In this document: positions 9,080 to 16,595 of the stretch, in pieces
Position numbering within the stretch: position 1 is the stretch's first letter
Layout: each line of letters begins with the position of its first letter
From: Xanthomonas vasicola
GTDB lineage: Bacteria > Pseudomonadota > Gammaproteobacteria > Xanthomonadales > Xanthomonadaceae
Direction of reading: 5' to 3'
Assembly: GCF_000772705.2 (NCBI RefSeq)
Contig: NZ_JSBW02000041.1
Coordinates: 100,668 to 164,667 of the forward strand
Length of the DNA stretch: 64,000 nt
Program-made: the position numbers and the translations under genes
Notes under the pieces: model-generated
Database searches by the model: none
Seen by the model: the letters and a program-made list of their open reading frames with translations, nothing else
Told to the model about the DNA's origin: nothing

Positions 9080-11092
9080 TCAAATTCCACGCGCCACCCT
9101 GAAGCCAATACGCGCACTGGTGGTGTCCGAATCCTGCGACTGCCGCCACGCCGCACGTGTCTGTTGCGGCGAATTGGCCCAGCTGCCGCCGCGGATCATG
9201 CGCTGGCGGCAGCCCGGGTTGAACCAGGCAGCGCCATCGGCCGGCGCACGGCGATAGCTGGCGTGCCAGCAATCGGCCACCCATTCGCTCAGGTTGCCGC
9301 CCATGTCGTGCAGACCCCAGGCGTTGGCGCGAAAGCTGCCCACCGGCGCCGGGCCCCAGAAGCCGTCGCCGTAGCCGACAAACCCATTGTTCCAGCGCCG
9401 GCCGCTGCGCGAGACGTCGTTGCCGCCGGTGAAATTGCCGGCATCGGCCGGGGGCGAGCCCGCATTGCCCCACGGATAGCGTCCGGTAGTACCGGCGCGC
9501 ACGGCATATTCGAACTCGGCCTCGCTGGGCACGTGGTAATGGCGGCCGGTCTGTTCCGAAAGCCAGGATGCATACGCTTCGGCATCGCGAATGCTCACGT
9601 GCATCACCGGGCTATTGGGTGCGGCCTGCGCGCCGTTGTAATCGGATTGCCAATCCACGCCGCTGCGGCGGATGAAGTTACCGCTGCGCTCGTCGTACAC
9701 CACCGAATGCCCGCGCCGGGTGGCACGTGGGCGCGCACCGGTGGCCTCGACGAACTGACGGAACTCGGCGACCGTGACCTCGGTGATCGACAACGCAAAG
9801 CCGCGCGCGAAGCGCACGTAATGGGCAGGGCGCTCGTTGTCGGATGCGCCCGGTTCAGCATCGCCGGCGCCCATCTGAAACGCGCCATGCGGCACCACAA
9901 TCATCTGGGGGCCACGCCCACCGACCTTGAGCCCGTCCGTGAACACCTGTCCGGGACGGAAGCTGCCGTAGTGCGTGGCCAGCTCCAGGCGGCGGCGCAG
10001 ATCGCCGGCCACCGGATCGCCGGGGTCGGCGATGCGCAGCACTTCGGCAAGTTTTTCGCCGGCCGCCTTGAGCCCGCGCGGCGAATTCAGATCGTGCAGA
10101 CCGGCATCGTGCAATGCGGCGATCTGCGCGCGGCGCAGACGCTCCACCCGCGCGCGCGCATCGGCAATAGTGGGCGCATGCTCGCGCACCTGCCCTCCCA
10201 TCTGCAGCCAGTAACGTGCACCAATGAAGTCGCTTGCCTGTGCCGCCTGTTCGGCGCGCTCCAGCAGGCCGCTTTCCACGGCGGCCAGGCCTTGGCGGGT
10301 GCGCGGGTTGTCGGGGGCCAGTTGCGCGGCATCACGGAAATTCACCAGTGCGCCGTTGCCGTCTTCCCCGAGCCGTCCACCGCGCAGGTCTTCTTCGCCG
10401 GCGCGGTTGAACGCCAGCACGCGCTGCGCGGTTTCCACCTCGCGTTGCAGGGCACGCACCTTTGGGTCTTGCGGTGCGAGGGCGAGCGCGACAAAGGCCA
10501 CCTCCCGCGCTTGCTCCAGCGCATCGTCCTGTTGTTCGGTCTGTTCGATCAACGCCGCGCCGCGTTCGAGCAACCGGCGGCGTGCCTGCTCCAGGCCGCG
10601 GCGGCTGGTCGCGTCCTTGCCGCCGGCACGCTGCTGAATCGCCAGGTACAACGGGATCGCATCGTCAGCGTCGCGATACAGGCGGCCTTCCTGCAATGCC
10701 TGGTCGGCGCGCTTGCGCACTTGCGCCAACGGCTCATCGCCCAACTCCACCGCAGGCGGCTGCCATTGCGCCACGGTCTCGGCGGACTCTTCGCCCCCGA
10801 TGGAAACGTTCGGCTTGCTCGGCGCGGCGACCGCAGGTGCCGGTTGTGGCGCAACCGCGGGCACTGGTGTCGGTGTGCGCGAACAAGCGCACGTGCTGAG
10901 AGCGGCTAACAACACGTAGCAAGCAGTCGGCAGGCGGGCGTTGCTGCCGCCCAGGACCCGGAGTGTCCGAGTGGTAGCTGCCAATTCCGGGCACCGGCCG
11001 CGCCCGCCTGGTAGCTGCGCAGTCGTTTTGCCAGCCGCTCTCAGCACGACCATTGCCCACGCTGCAATCCGGTCACCGCACTCACCCACCAC
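9080..11092 (-). CDS. SUMF1/FGE-fold domain lipoprotein-like protein with TPR-like region
   Basis: The C-terminal third (about 400-670) is a formylglycine-generating-enzyme sulfatase fold: MIVVPHGAFQMGAGD, ITEVTVAEFRQFVEATG, YHVPSEAEFEYAVRAG, GGNLSEWVADCWHASY and MIRGGSWANSPQQ. True FGEs carry paired active-site cysteines after the GGS motif; here that segment reads GGSWANSPQQTRAAW with none, so copper-dependent formylglycine synthesis is unlikely. The middle part is helical and Ala/Arg/Leu-rich like TPR repeats. The frame is open to ATG 11092 (or 11053), but codons from about 11048 to 10892 lie inside a MITE-like element, whose right end encodes the hydrophobic leader YVLLAALSTCACS. The native start has probably been replaced or lost, so the true N-terminus is uncertain. 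Confidence 0.85.
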   Translation of the reverse strand: MVGECGDRIAAWAMVVLRAAGKTTAQLPGGRGRCPELAATTRTLRVLGGSNARLPTACYVLLAALSTCACSRTPTPVPAVAPQPAPAVAAPSKPNVSIGGEESAETVAQWQPPAVELGDEPLAQVRKRADQALQEGRLYRDADDAIPLYLAIQQRAGGKDATSRRGLEQARRRLLERGAALIEQTEQQDDALEQAREVAFVALALAPQDPKVRALQREVETAQRVLAFNRAGEEDLRGGRLGEDGNGALVNFRDAAQLAPDNPRTRQGLAAVESGLLERAEQAAQASDFIGARYWLQMGGQVREHAPTIADARARVERLRRAQIAALHDAGLHDLNSPRGLKAAGEKLAEVLRIADPGDPVAGDLRRRLELATHYGSFRPGQVFTDGLKVGGRGPQMIVVPHGAFQMGAGDAEPGASDNERPAHYVRFARGFALSITEVTVAEFRQFVEATGARPRATRRGHSVVYDERSGNFIRRSGVDWQSDYNGAQAAPNSPVMHVSIRDAEAYASWLSEQTGRHYHVPSEAEFEYAVRAGTTGRYPWGNAGSPPADAGNFTGGNDVSRSGRRWNNGFVGYGDGFWGPAPVGSFRANAWGLHDMGGNLSEWVADCWHASYRRAPADGAAWFNPGCRQRMIRGGSWANSPQQTRAAWRQSQDSDTTSARIGFRVARGI
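10892..11048 (-). mobile_element. MITE-like element, copy 1 (best-preserved ends)
   Basis: This 157-bp segment is bounded by inverted repeats of 25 bases with 22 matching. The left arm at 10892-10916 contains GAGAGCGGCTAACAACACG, and the right arm at 11024-11048 is its reverse with three changes. The minus strand aligns end to end by eye with the plus strand at 39665-39813; 39 of 47 bases match over the core around TACCACTCG. There is no room for a transposase, so it would be non-autonomous. It sits between the divergent rnd and SUMF1-fold genes and overlaps the 5' part of the latter. No clear target-site duplication was found. Confidence 0.75.
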
Positions 11093-11186
11093 CTGCTCCT
11101 TCCAGTGCTCTGCCGCACGACAGGCGATCGCGACGTTAGGCTATTCTGCGCGTTCTGCGCAAACCCTTGCTGTCGACGGAAATCAC

Positions 11187-12278
11187 GTGCCCCATTGGAT
11201 TACCCACCCCTCCGAGCTGACCGACCGCCTGCAGGCAGCGCGCCCGTCGCGCATCGGCCTGGATACCGAATTCATTCGCGAACGCACCTACTGGCCGCAA
11301 CTGGCGCTGGTGCAGATGGCCATCGGCGAGGAGATCCTGCTGATCGACCCGCTGATTCCCGGCATGAACGAGGCGCTCAAGGAGTGGCTGACCGCCACCG
11401 ACATCGTCAAGGTGATGCATAGCGCCAGCGAAGACCTGGTCACCTTCAAATGTGCGTGTGGTGTGTTGCCGCGACCGTTGTTCGACACCCAGATCGCCGC
11501 GGCGCTGGCCGGTGTCGGCGGCGGCATGGGCTACCAGAAACTGGTGCAGGAAGTGACCGGCACCTTGCTGACCAAGGGCGAGACGCGCTCAGACTGGATG
11601 CGCCGCCCGCTGTCGCCGTCGCAGCTGGAATACGCCGCCGACGACGTGCGCTTTCTGTTCGCGATCCACGACGAACTCACCCGCCGCCTCACCGAGCAGG
11701 ACCGCCTGGGCTGGCTGGCCGAAGATGCCGAACGCCTGCTGGCCACGGTGGAGCACGACGATGGCGAACGTTGGCCGCATGTGAGCCTGCGCACTGCGCA
11801 ATTCCTGGAGCCGGCGGCGCAACGGCGGCTGTTACGCCTGCTGCGTTGGCGCGACCTGCAGGCGCGTCAGAGTGATCGCCCGCGCAGCTGGATTCTGGAC
11901 AACGAACTGGCCAGCCAATTGGCGCGGTTTCCACCCACCGATCCGGATGCCTTGCTGCGCCAGTTCGATAAATTTCCCAAGGCACCGCACAAGCTCGCCA
12001 ATGCGGTGTGGGACGCGCTCAACACGCCACTGCCCGACGAAGAGCATGCGCCACTTGCCCAAGCCGCCACCGATGGCAACAAGGCCGTGCTCAAGCGTTT
12101 GCAGGACACCGTGGCGCAGCGCAGCCGCGAACTCGGCCTGCCGGATGGTCTATTGGCCTCACGCAGGCACCTGGAAACCTTGATCGAACAGCGCAGCTGG
12201 CCCGCGGCGCTAGGCCAGTGGCGGCGTGCGGTGCTGGAAGCGCAGGTGATGCCGCTGCTGGAAGAATCCGCGGCGTAG
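11187..12278 (+). CDS. rnd: ribonuclease D
   Basis: RNase D is a 3'-5' exoribonuclease of the DEDDy family that trims tRNA 3' ends. The 363-residue product has the DED motifs: GLDTEFIRERTYW near 26-38, VMHSASEDLVTF near 76-87, and the tyrosine motif LEYAADDVRFLF near 150-161. Two HRDC domains follow (about 205-290 and 295-363). The GTG at 11187 gives a standard N-terminus (VPHWITHPSELTDRL); the frame is open further upstream but there enters the repeat element. A strong terminator follows at 12301. Confidence 0.95.
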   Translation: MPHWITHPSELTDRLQAARPSRIGLDTEFIRERTYWPQLALVQMAIGEEILLIDPLIPGMNEALKEWLTATDIVKVMHSASEDLVTFKCACGVLPRPLFDTQIAAALAGVGGGMGYQKLVQEVTGTLLTKGETRSDWMRRPLSPSQLEYAADDVRFLFAIHDELTRRLTEQDRLGWLAEDAERLLATVEHDDGERWPHVSLRTAQFLEPAAQRRLLRLLRWRDLQARQSDRPRSWILDNELASQLARFPPTDPDALLRQFDKFPKAPHKLANAVWDALNTPLPDEEHAPLAQAATDGNKAVLKRLQDTVAQRSRELGLPDGLLASRRHLETLIEQRSWPAALGQWRRAVLEAQVMPLLEESAA

Positions 12279-12300
12279 GCTTGCTAGCGGTTTGACACGT

Positions 12301-12326
12301 AAGCCCGCAGCCAAGCGGGCTTTTTT
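12301..12326. terminator. bidirectional terminator between rnd and ligD
   Basis: AAGCCCGC (12301-12308) and GCGGGCTT (12315-12322) form an 8-bp stem followed by a T-run on the plus strand. It lies between the convergent rnd and ligD genes, 22 bases after the rnd stop. The leading AA gives a weaker A/T flank for ligD in the other direction. Confidence 0.85.
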
Positions 12327-12355
12327 GTTGGCTTGCGCGGCAGCGGCGTCAGGCT

Positions 12356-14986
12356 TCAATCCTCATCTTGCTCCGCCCAACGCGCCAGGTTCTGCTGGAT
12401 GCGGTCCATGTCTGCCCACGGGTCCTTGCGACGGCGGCGCAGCTTCTCCGGCACATCGCGCAAGGTAAACGCGTCGGCGCGTTGTAGCTTGGACAAGTCC
12501 GACCACGGCAGCGGCAGCGCGACTGGCGCACCCGGGCGGCCACGCAACGAGTAGGACGCCACCGCGGTGGCACCACGGCCGTTGCGCAGATAGTCGACGA
12601 AGATGCGCTTGTTGCGCAGGCTTTTGGTAGCAGTGGCGATAAACCGCTGCGGCTCCGCCTGCGCCAAGGCATCAGCAAACCCTTTGGCGAATCGCTTGGT
12701 CACTTCCCAATCACAACCGGGGTTCAAGGGCACCACCACGTGCAGGCCCTTGCCGCCGGAGACGCGCAAGAACGATTCCAGCTCAAGCTGCGCCAGCAGC
12801 TTGCGAATATCGTTTGCTGCACGTTTGACCTCGGAAAACGGCACATCCGGGCCGGGATCGAGATCGAACACCACACGGTCGGCAACATCCGGTCGGTCGG
12901 CGTGCGAGCCCCAGGGATGGAATTCCAGCGCATTGAATTGCACCAGTTCCAGCAAGCCGGGCGCATCTTCGACAACAAGGTAGTACGCGTTGGTGCCGGT
13001 CTCTTCGGTCAGCTTGACCGAGCTCACGCGCTCGAGGCCGGCCGTGTGGTGTTTCTGGAAAAAACACGGTTTTTCCGCGCCGCTCGGGCAGCGGATGATC
13101 GACAGCGGCCGGCCTACGATCTGCGGCAACAGGTGATCCATCACCGCCTGGTAGTAGTCCCACACGTCGCGCTTTGTCGCGCGGATATCGGGATAGATCA
13201 GCTTGGTCGGGCTGGACAGCGTCGGCATCGCGTCCGCAGCGGGTGCGGCAACTGCCGATTTGCGCGTGGCAGCCGCTGCGGCGCGCGTTGCTGCACGCTT
13301 TGGTGCCTGAGTGGTCACAGTCCTGGCATTTTTCGCACCACGCTTTGGCGAACGCTTGGCCGAAGGCGTTGCAGCCGCGCCATCTGCCGCATCGCTGTCG
13401 GAAAGATCGGCAATGCGCTTATCCGGGCGCAGCGCCTTGAACGATGCCTGCCGCAGCAACTTTTGCCCACCGATGCCGCGGTAGAACACTTCCACCACGA
13501 AGCGTGGCGCAAACCAGGTGGCGCCGCGCAAGTCGGTGTCGTCGGTGGGAACGTGCGCAGTGGGTTTACGGTCACCACCACCCTCCAACTGCTGGGTGAC
13601 TTCGCGCATCAAGGCATCGGAAAAGCCGGACCCAACGCGGCCCACGTACAACCAGCCATGTACCGGGTCCGGCGTGGCCAATAACAGCGAGCCAAAGCCA
13701 CTGCGGCTGCCCTTGGGCGCGGTATAGCCGACCACCGCATATTCCTGGCTTGCCAGCTGCTTGGTCTTGCGCCAATCGTCGCTGCGCCCGTCGCGATAGG
13801 GGCGATCGGCACGTTTGGAAATGATGCCTTCGAAATGTTGCTCGCCGGCGACCTGGAATGCCTCGGTGCCATCGCCTTCCACATGTGAGCTGTAGGCCAG
13901 ATGCGTGCTGGACGCCGCCTCAAGCACTTGCTGCAACAAGTGCTTGCGCTCGCGCAGCGGCGCCTCGCGAATGTCCACGCCGTCCACGTGCAGCAAATCG
14001 AACACCGCCAGTGCCAGCGGCATTTGGCGTTCGCCAGACAGGGCGGCCTGCAGCAGGTTGAAGTCTTCTTTGGTGCCGCGTCCGGCAATCAATTCGCCAT
14101 CGATCTGCGCGCTGCGCAGGCCCAGCGACCGGATTGCATCGGCAATCTCCGGCGTCTTGTCGGTCCACTCCAGCGCATTGCGCGACCACAGCCGCACCTT
14201 GCCTGCGGTGACCGTTGCCAGGATGCGGTAACCGTCCCATTTGATTTCATGCAGCCACTGCGCGCCTTCGGGCGGGGACTGGCCCAGCTTGGCCAGCTGC
14301 GGCGCAAATGCGGCATCTTCCATCTCGGCACGCCGTGCATTGGTCAGCGCCAGCGCCTTCTTCGCCCAGCCGCCGCGCTTTTTCGCGGCCGGCAGCGGCA
14401 CCGTCTTCAGCGTTTTTCGCTGGGGCTTGCCCGCGCCTGCGCGGCGCACATCCTCCGCGGGCGCGGCAGCGACATCGGCCAGCAGATCGTCTGCTTCCAG
14501 CCTGCCCGCATAGGCATCGTCCTCCTTGAATAGCAGCCACTGCGGCTGCCGCGCCGGCTTGCTGGAGCGCACCAGATGCCAGCCGCCCTTGAGCTTGTTG
14601 CCGAACAATTCGAAGCGCAGATGTCCCTTGGCCAGCTGCGCTTCCGCATCGCCCGTGGTCGCCCACACGCCATGGTCGAACTGCGCCACATGCCCGCCGC
14701 CGTATTCGCCTTTGGGAATCTCGCCCTCGAAGCTCGCGTAGTCGACCGGGTGATCTTCGACCTCCACTGCCATGCGCTTGACCTTGGGGTCGTAGCTTGG
14801 CCCCTTCGGTACCGCCCAGCTCTTGAGTGCATCGCCAACCTGCAGGCGGAAGTCGTAGTGGCGGCGACTGGCGTGGTGCAACTGCACGACGAAGATCGCG
14901 CGCCGCCCTTGCGGCAGGGCCTTGCCCGGCTCTGGCTCACGGGTCTTGTCGAAGCTGCGCTTGCGGCGGTACTCGCTCAGGCTCAT
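12356..14986 (-). CDS. ligD: ATP-dependent DNA ligase D (PE-Lig-Pol)
   Basis: LigD repairs double-strand breaks by non-homologous end joining together with Ku. The 876-residue product has all three modules in the order 3'-phosphoesterase (about 1-165, with FVVQLHHASRRHYDFRLQ), ligase (about 220-530) and primase-polymerase (about 590-876). The ligase adenylation motif is EIKWDGYR, with Lys as nucleophile. The polymerase holds the catalytic aspartates in VFDLDPGPDVPF and RVSGGKGLHVVVP. A Lys/Arg/Ala-rich linker joins ligase and polymerase. This order matches Pseudomonas LigD rather than the mycobacterial one. No ku gene is adjacent. A 58-codon DUF3606 gene lies 15 bases upstream on the same strand. 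Confidence 0.96.
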   Translation of the reverse strand: MSLSEYRRKRSFDKTREPEPGKALPQGRRAIFVVQLHHASRRHYDFRLQVGDALKSWAVPKGPSYDPKVKRMAVEVEDHPVDYASFEGEIPKGEYGGGHVAQFDHGVWATTGDAEAQLAKGHLRFELFGNKLKGGWHLVRSSKPARQPQWLLFKEDDAYAGRLEADDLLADVAAAPAEDVRRAGAGKPQRKTLKTVPLPAAKKRGGWAKKALALTNARRAEMEDAAFAPQLAKLGQSPPEGAQWLHEIKWDGYRILATVTAGKVRLWSRNALEWTDKTPEIADAIRSLGLRSAQIDGELIAGRGTKEDFNLLQAALSGERQMPLALAVFDLLHVDGVDIREAPLRERKHLLQQVLEAASSTHLAYSSHVEGDGTEAFQVAGEQHFEGIISKRADRPYRDGRSDDWRKTKQLASQEYAVVGYTAPKGSRSGFGSLLLATPDPVHGWLYVGRVGSGFSDALMREVTQQLEGGGDRKPTAHVPTDDTDLRGATWFAPRFVVEVFYRGIGGQKLLRQASFKALRPDKRIADLSDSDAADGAAATPSAKRSPKRGAKNARTVTTQAPKRAATRAAAAATRKSAVAAPAADAMPTLSSPTKLIYPDIRATKRDVWDYYQAVMDHLLPQIVGRPLSIIRCPSGAEKPCFFQKHHTAGLERVSSVKLTEETGTNAYYLVVEDAPGLLELVQFNALEFHPWGSHADRPDVADRVVFDLDPGPDVPFSEVKRAANDIRKLLAQLELESFLRVSGGKGLHVVVPLNPGCDWEVTKRFAKGFADALAQAEPQRFIATATKSLRNKRIFVDYLRNGRGATAVASYSLRGRPGAPVALPLPWSDLSKLQRADAFTLRDVPEKLRRRRKDPWADMDRIQQNLARWAEQDED

Positions 14987-15001
14987 GGCAAACCTTCCCG
15001 C

Positions 15002-15178
15002 TTATTTGCCCAAGTGCTGACGCACGCTGGCAGCGGCCGGGCCAACCTTCTGCACGGCGGCGCGTAACTCCTCGGCGCTGACGCCCAGGGTCTTGGTCCA
15101 GTACTGCAGCTCGTAGGGTTCATTGACGTTGATGCGGTCGCGGTCTGGCGAGCCAACGTTACGTTTGTCGTCACTCAT
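15002..15178 (-). CDS. small DUF3606-type protein
   Basis: This 58-residue protein begins MSDDKRNVGSPDRDRINVNE, and its following EPYELQYWTKTLGVS and EELRAAVQKVGP segments fit the DUF3606 family, small proteins of unknown function. The frame is open further upstream to 15529, but that extension is antisense to the H-NS-like gene and unlike the family. The ATG at 15178 gives the usual length. It ends 15 bases before ligD, so the two are probably co-transcribed, which raises the possibility of a stress or DNA-damage link (inference). Confidence 0.8.
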   Translation of the reverse strand: MSDDKRNVGSPDRDRINVNEPYELQYWTKTLGVSAEELRAAVQKVGPAAASVRQHLGK

Positions 15179-15398
15179 TGCATGCTCCTGTATCGTCATT
15201 GTCGGGTCTGCTAACGTCAGCCTGTGGCCAAGTAGCGCCTGTAGCGACAATGCGAAAGCGCTTGAACAGGCGTCGTGAAAGGCCCGTTCACGCTGTGTGC
15301 AAACCCCTGTTCCATAACGGCCGCCCCCGGGCCACATGCCATAATGCCGCGCGCCCTTCGGGCAGCGTGTCCACTCTTTATTCCGAGGCCATACCTCT

Positions 15399-15800
15399 GT
15401 GAGCAATACCTCTTCGAAACTGGATTCCATCGCGCAAGCCAAAGCCAAGCTGCTGGACGAACTGCAGAAGCTGGAAGAACAGGAGAAAACCGAGCGCGCG
15501 AGCGAGGCATCCTCTGCGCATGCCACCATCGTCTCGCTGCTCGAACAGTTCGCCGGTCACTTCAACACCAAGCAGCGCAACGACATTGCCGCCTACTTGG
15601 GCACCACCGCTGCCCGCAAGGAAGTGGTCAAGAGCGGCCGCAGCGAAGTGAAGCCCAAGTACGAGCTGCCGCACACCGGCGAAACCTGGTCCGGCCGTGG
15701 CCGCACCCCGAAGGCCTTCGCTGCCTGGGAAGGTTCGGTGTCGTACAAGGAATGGAAGGCAAAGAACCCGGACCTCAAGTTCCCGCTGGTTCGCGAGTAA
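15399..15800 (+). CDS. H-NS family nucleoid-associated protein
   Basis: The 133-residue product starts at GTG 15399. The N-terminal half is a charged coiled coil for oligomerisation (AQAKAKLLDELQKLEEQEK, about 13-31). The C-terminal H-NS DNA-binding motif reads TWSGRGRTPKAFAAWEG near residues 95-111, where the GRGR loop contacts the AT-rich minor groove. It belongs to the Xanthomonas H-NS-like group (Xrv-type); which paralogue cannot be told from sequence alone. It is monocistronic, divergent from the DUF3606-ligD pair, and followed by a tRNA gene. Confidence 0.93.
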   Translation: MSNTSSKLDSIAQAKAKLLDELQKLEEQEKTERASEASSAHATIVSLLEQFAGHFNTKQRNDIAAYLGTTAARKEVVKSGRSEVKPKYELPHTGETWSGRGRTPKAFAAWEGSVSYKEWKAKNPDLKFPLVRE

Positions 15801-15850
15801 GACCAAGGCCCACATGACTGCAGCGTTGCACGGTCGGCTGCGTCCTTCGC

Positions 15851-15879
15851 TTGGCGAACCGCGCAGCTTGTGGGTAGAA
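15851..15879 (+). promoter_or_regulatory. promoter of tRNA-Ala
   Basis: TTGGCG at 15851-15856 and TAGAAT at 15874-15879 are separated by 17 bases, a good sigma-70 arrangement 11 bases before the tRNA 5' end. Confidence 0.65.
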
Positions 15880-15890
15880 TCGAAGCACGT

Positions 15891-15966
15891 GGGGCGGTAG
15901 CTCAGCTGGGAGAGCGTCGCGTTCGCATCGCGAAGGTCGAGGGTTCGATCCCCTTCCGCTCCACCA
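15891..15966 (+). tRNA. tRNA-Ala (anticodon CGC)
   Basis: The 76-base cloverleaf folds cleanly. The acceptor GGGGCGG pairs with CCGCTCC and includes the G3-U70 wobble that defines alanine tRNAs. The D arm is GCTC/GAGC, the anticodon stem TCGCG/CGCGA has the loop TTCGCAT (anticodon CGC, reads GCG), and the T arm is GAGGG/CCCTT. The CCA end is encoded. Confidence 0.97.
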
Positions 15967-15974
15967 TTGCATCA

Positions 15975-16019
15975 AACGCACGAGCCCTGGAAACGTCATG
16001 TTTCCGGGGCTCGTGCGTT
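15975..16019. terminator. long hairpin after tRNA-Ala
   Basis: The arms at 15975-15994 and 16000-16019 pair over 20 bp with a single T-G wobble around the 5-base loop GTCAT. It begins 8 bases after the tRNA CCA end. There is no T-run after it, so it may act as an RNA 3' boundary rather than a classical terminator. Confidence 0.6.
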
Positions 16020-16130
16020 ACTGGAGGGCGCTGCTGGGCGAAGAGCTGTGCAAGGCAACTGGTCGCCGTGGCGCCGGGATCACATCGCGCGCGCTAACGT
16101 TCGGCTTCACTCCAACGGTGGATCCAGACC

Positions 16131-16307
16131 ATGAGCAATAAAGGCCAACAACCCGACGAAGTCGCCGACGATGCGCACGGCGTGACTGAGAGCCAGCAGG
16201 ACCGCCAGCACGACGATGCCGCCAAGCAACGCCCGGGCCAGGAAGATCTGAAGGTGCACGACGAACACAGCCGCCGCCCCAAGGGCAAAGTTAGTCAGGG
16301 AGAGTGA
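16131..16307 (+). CDS. small hydrophilic hypothetical protein (58 aa)
   Basis: ATG at 16131 opens a 58-residue frame (MSNKGQQPDEVADDAHG...) ending at TGA 16305-16307. It is very rich in Asp, Glu, Gln, Lys, Arg and His, has no hydrophobic segment, and looks intrinsically disordered like small stress-related proteins. No family is recognised. Support is the composition, which is unlike a random GC-rich frame (no Cys, few Leu), and its place in an otherwise empty region. The ribosome binding site is weak. Confidence 0.5.
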   Translation: MSNKGQQPDEVADDAHGVTESQQDRQHDDAAKQRPGQEDLKVHDEHSRRPKGKVSQGE

Positions 16308-16595
16308 GTTGGCCCAAGCCGCAGCCTGGCACCGCGCAGTACCCGGGCCGCTGATACGGTCGCCCCCCCCCGCACCATCGCCCGCGCGGCCTTGCAACGT
16401 ATCAGGCGACTGTCAACGCGGGGTCTGCAGGACTAGACTCAAGCGCCGGACGCGCCAGTGCTCCTGTAGCAAGATCAGGACAGGCACCCGCCGGTATGCC
16501 GGTGTCCAGAGAGCAGTGCCATGGCAGCACTACAATTGCATCCGCCAGCGCCTCGCCGCTTTATTCCTTCATCGCCTTGATGGCGCCTTGTTCCG

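Noticed and set aside
9026..10909. 627-codon plus-strand frame opposite the SUMF1-fold gene
   Set aside because: The opposite strand carries a clear SUMF1 domain. This frame is Arg/His/Ala-rich with no motif.
15891..16595. Genomic island inserted at tRNA-Ala
   Set aside because: No integrase, no duplicated tRNA 3' end within the following sequence, and normal housekeeping genes continue.
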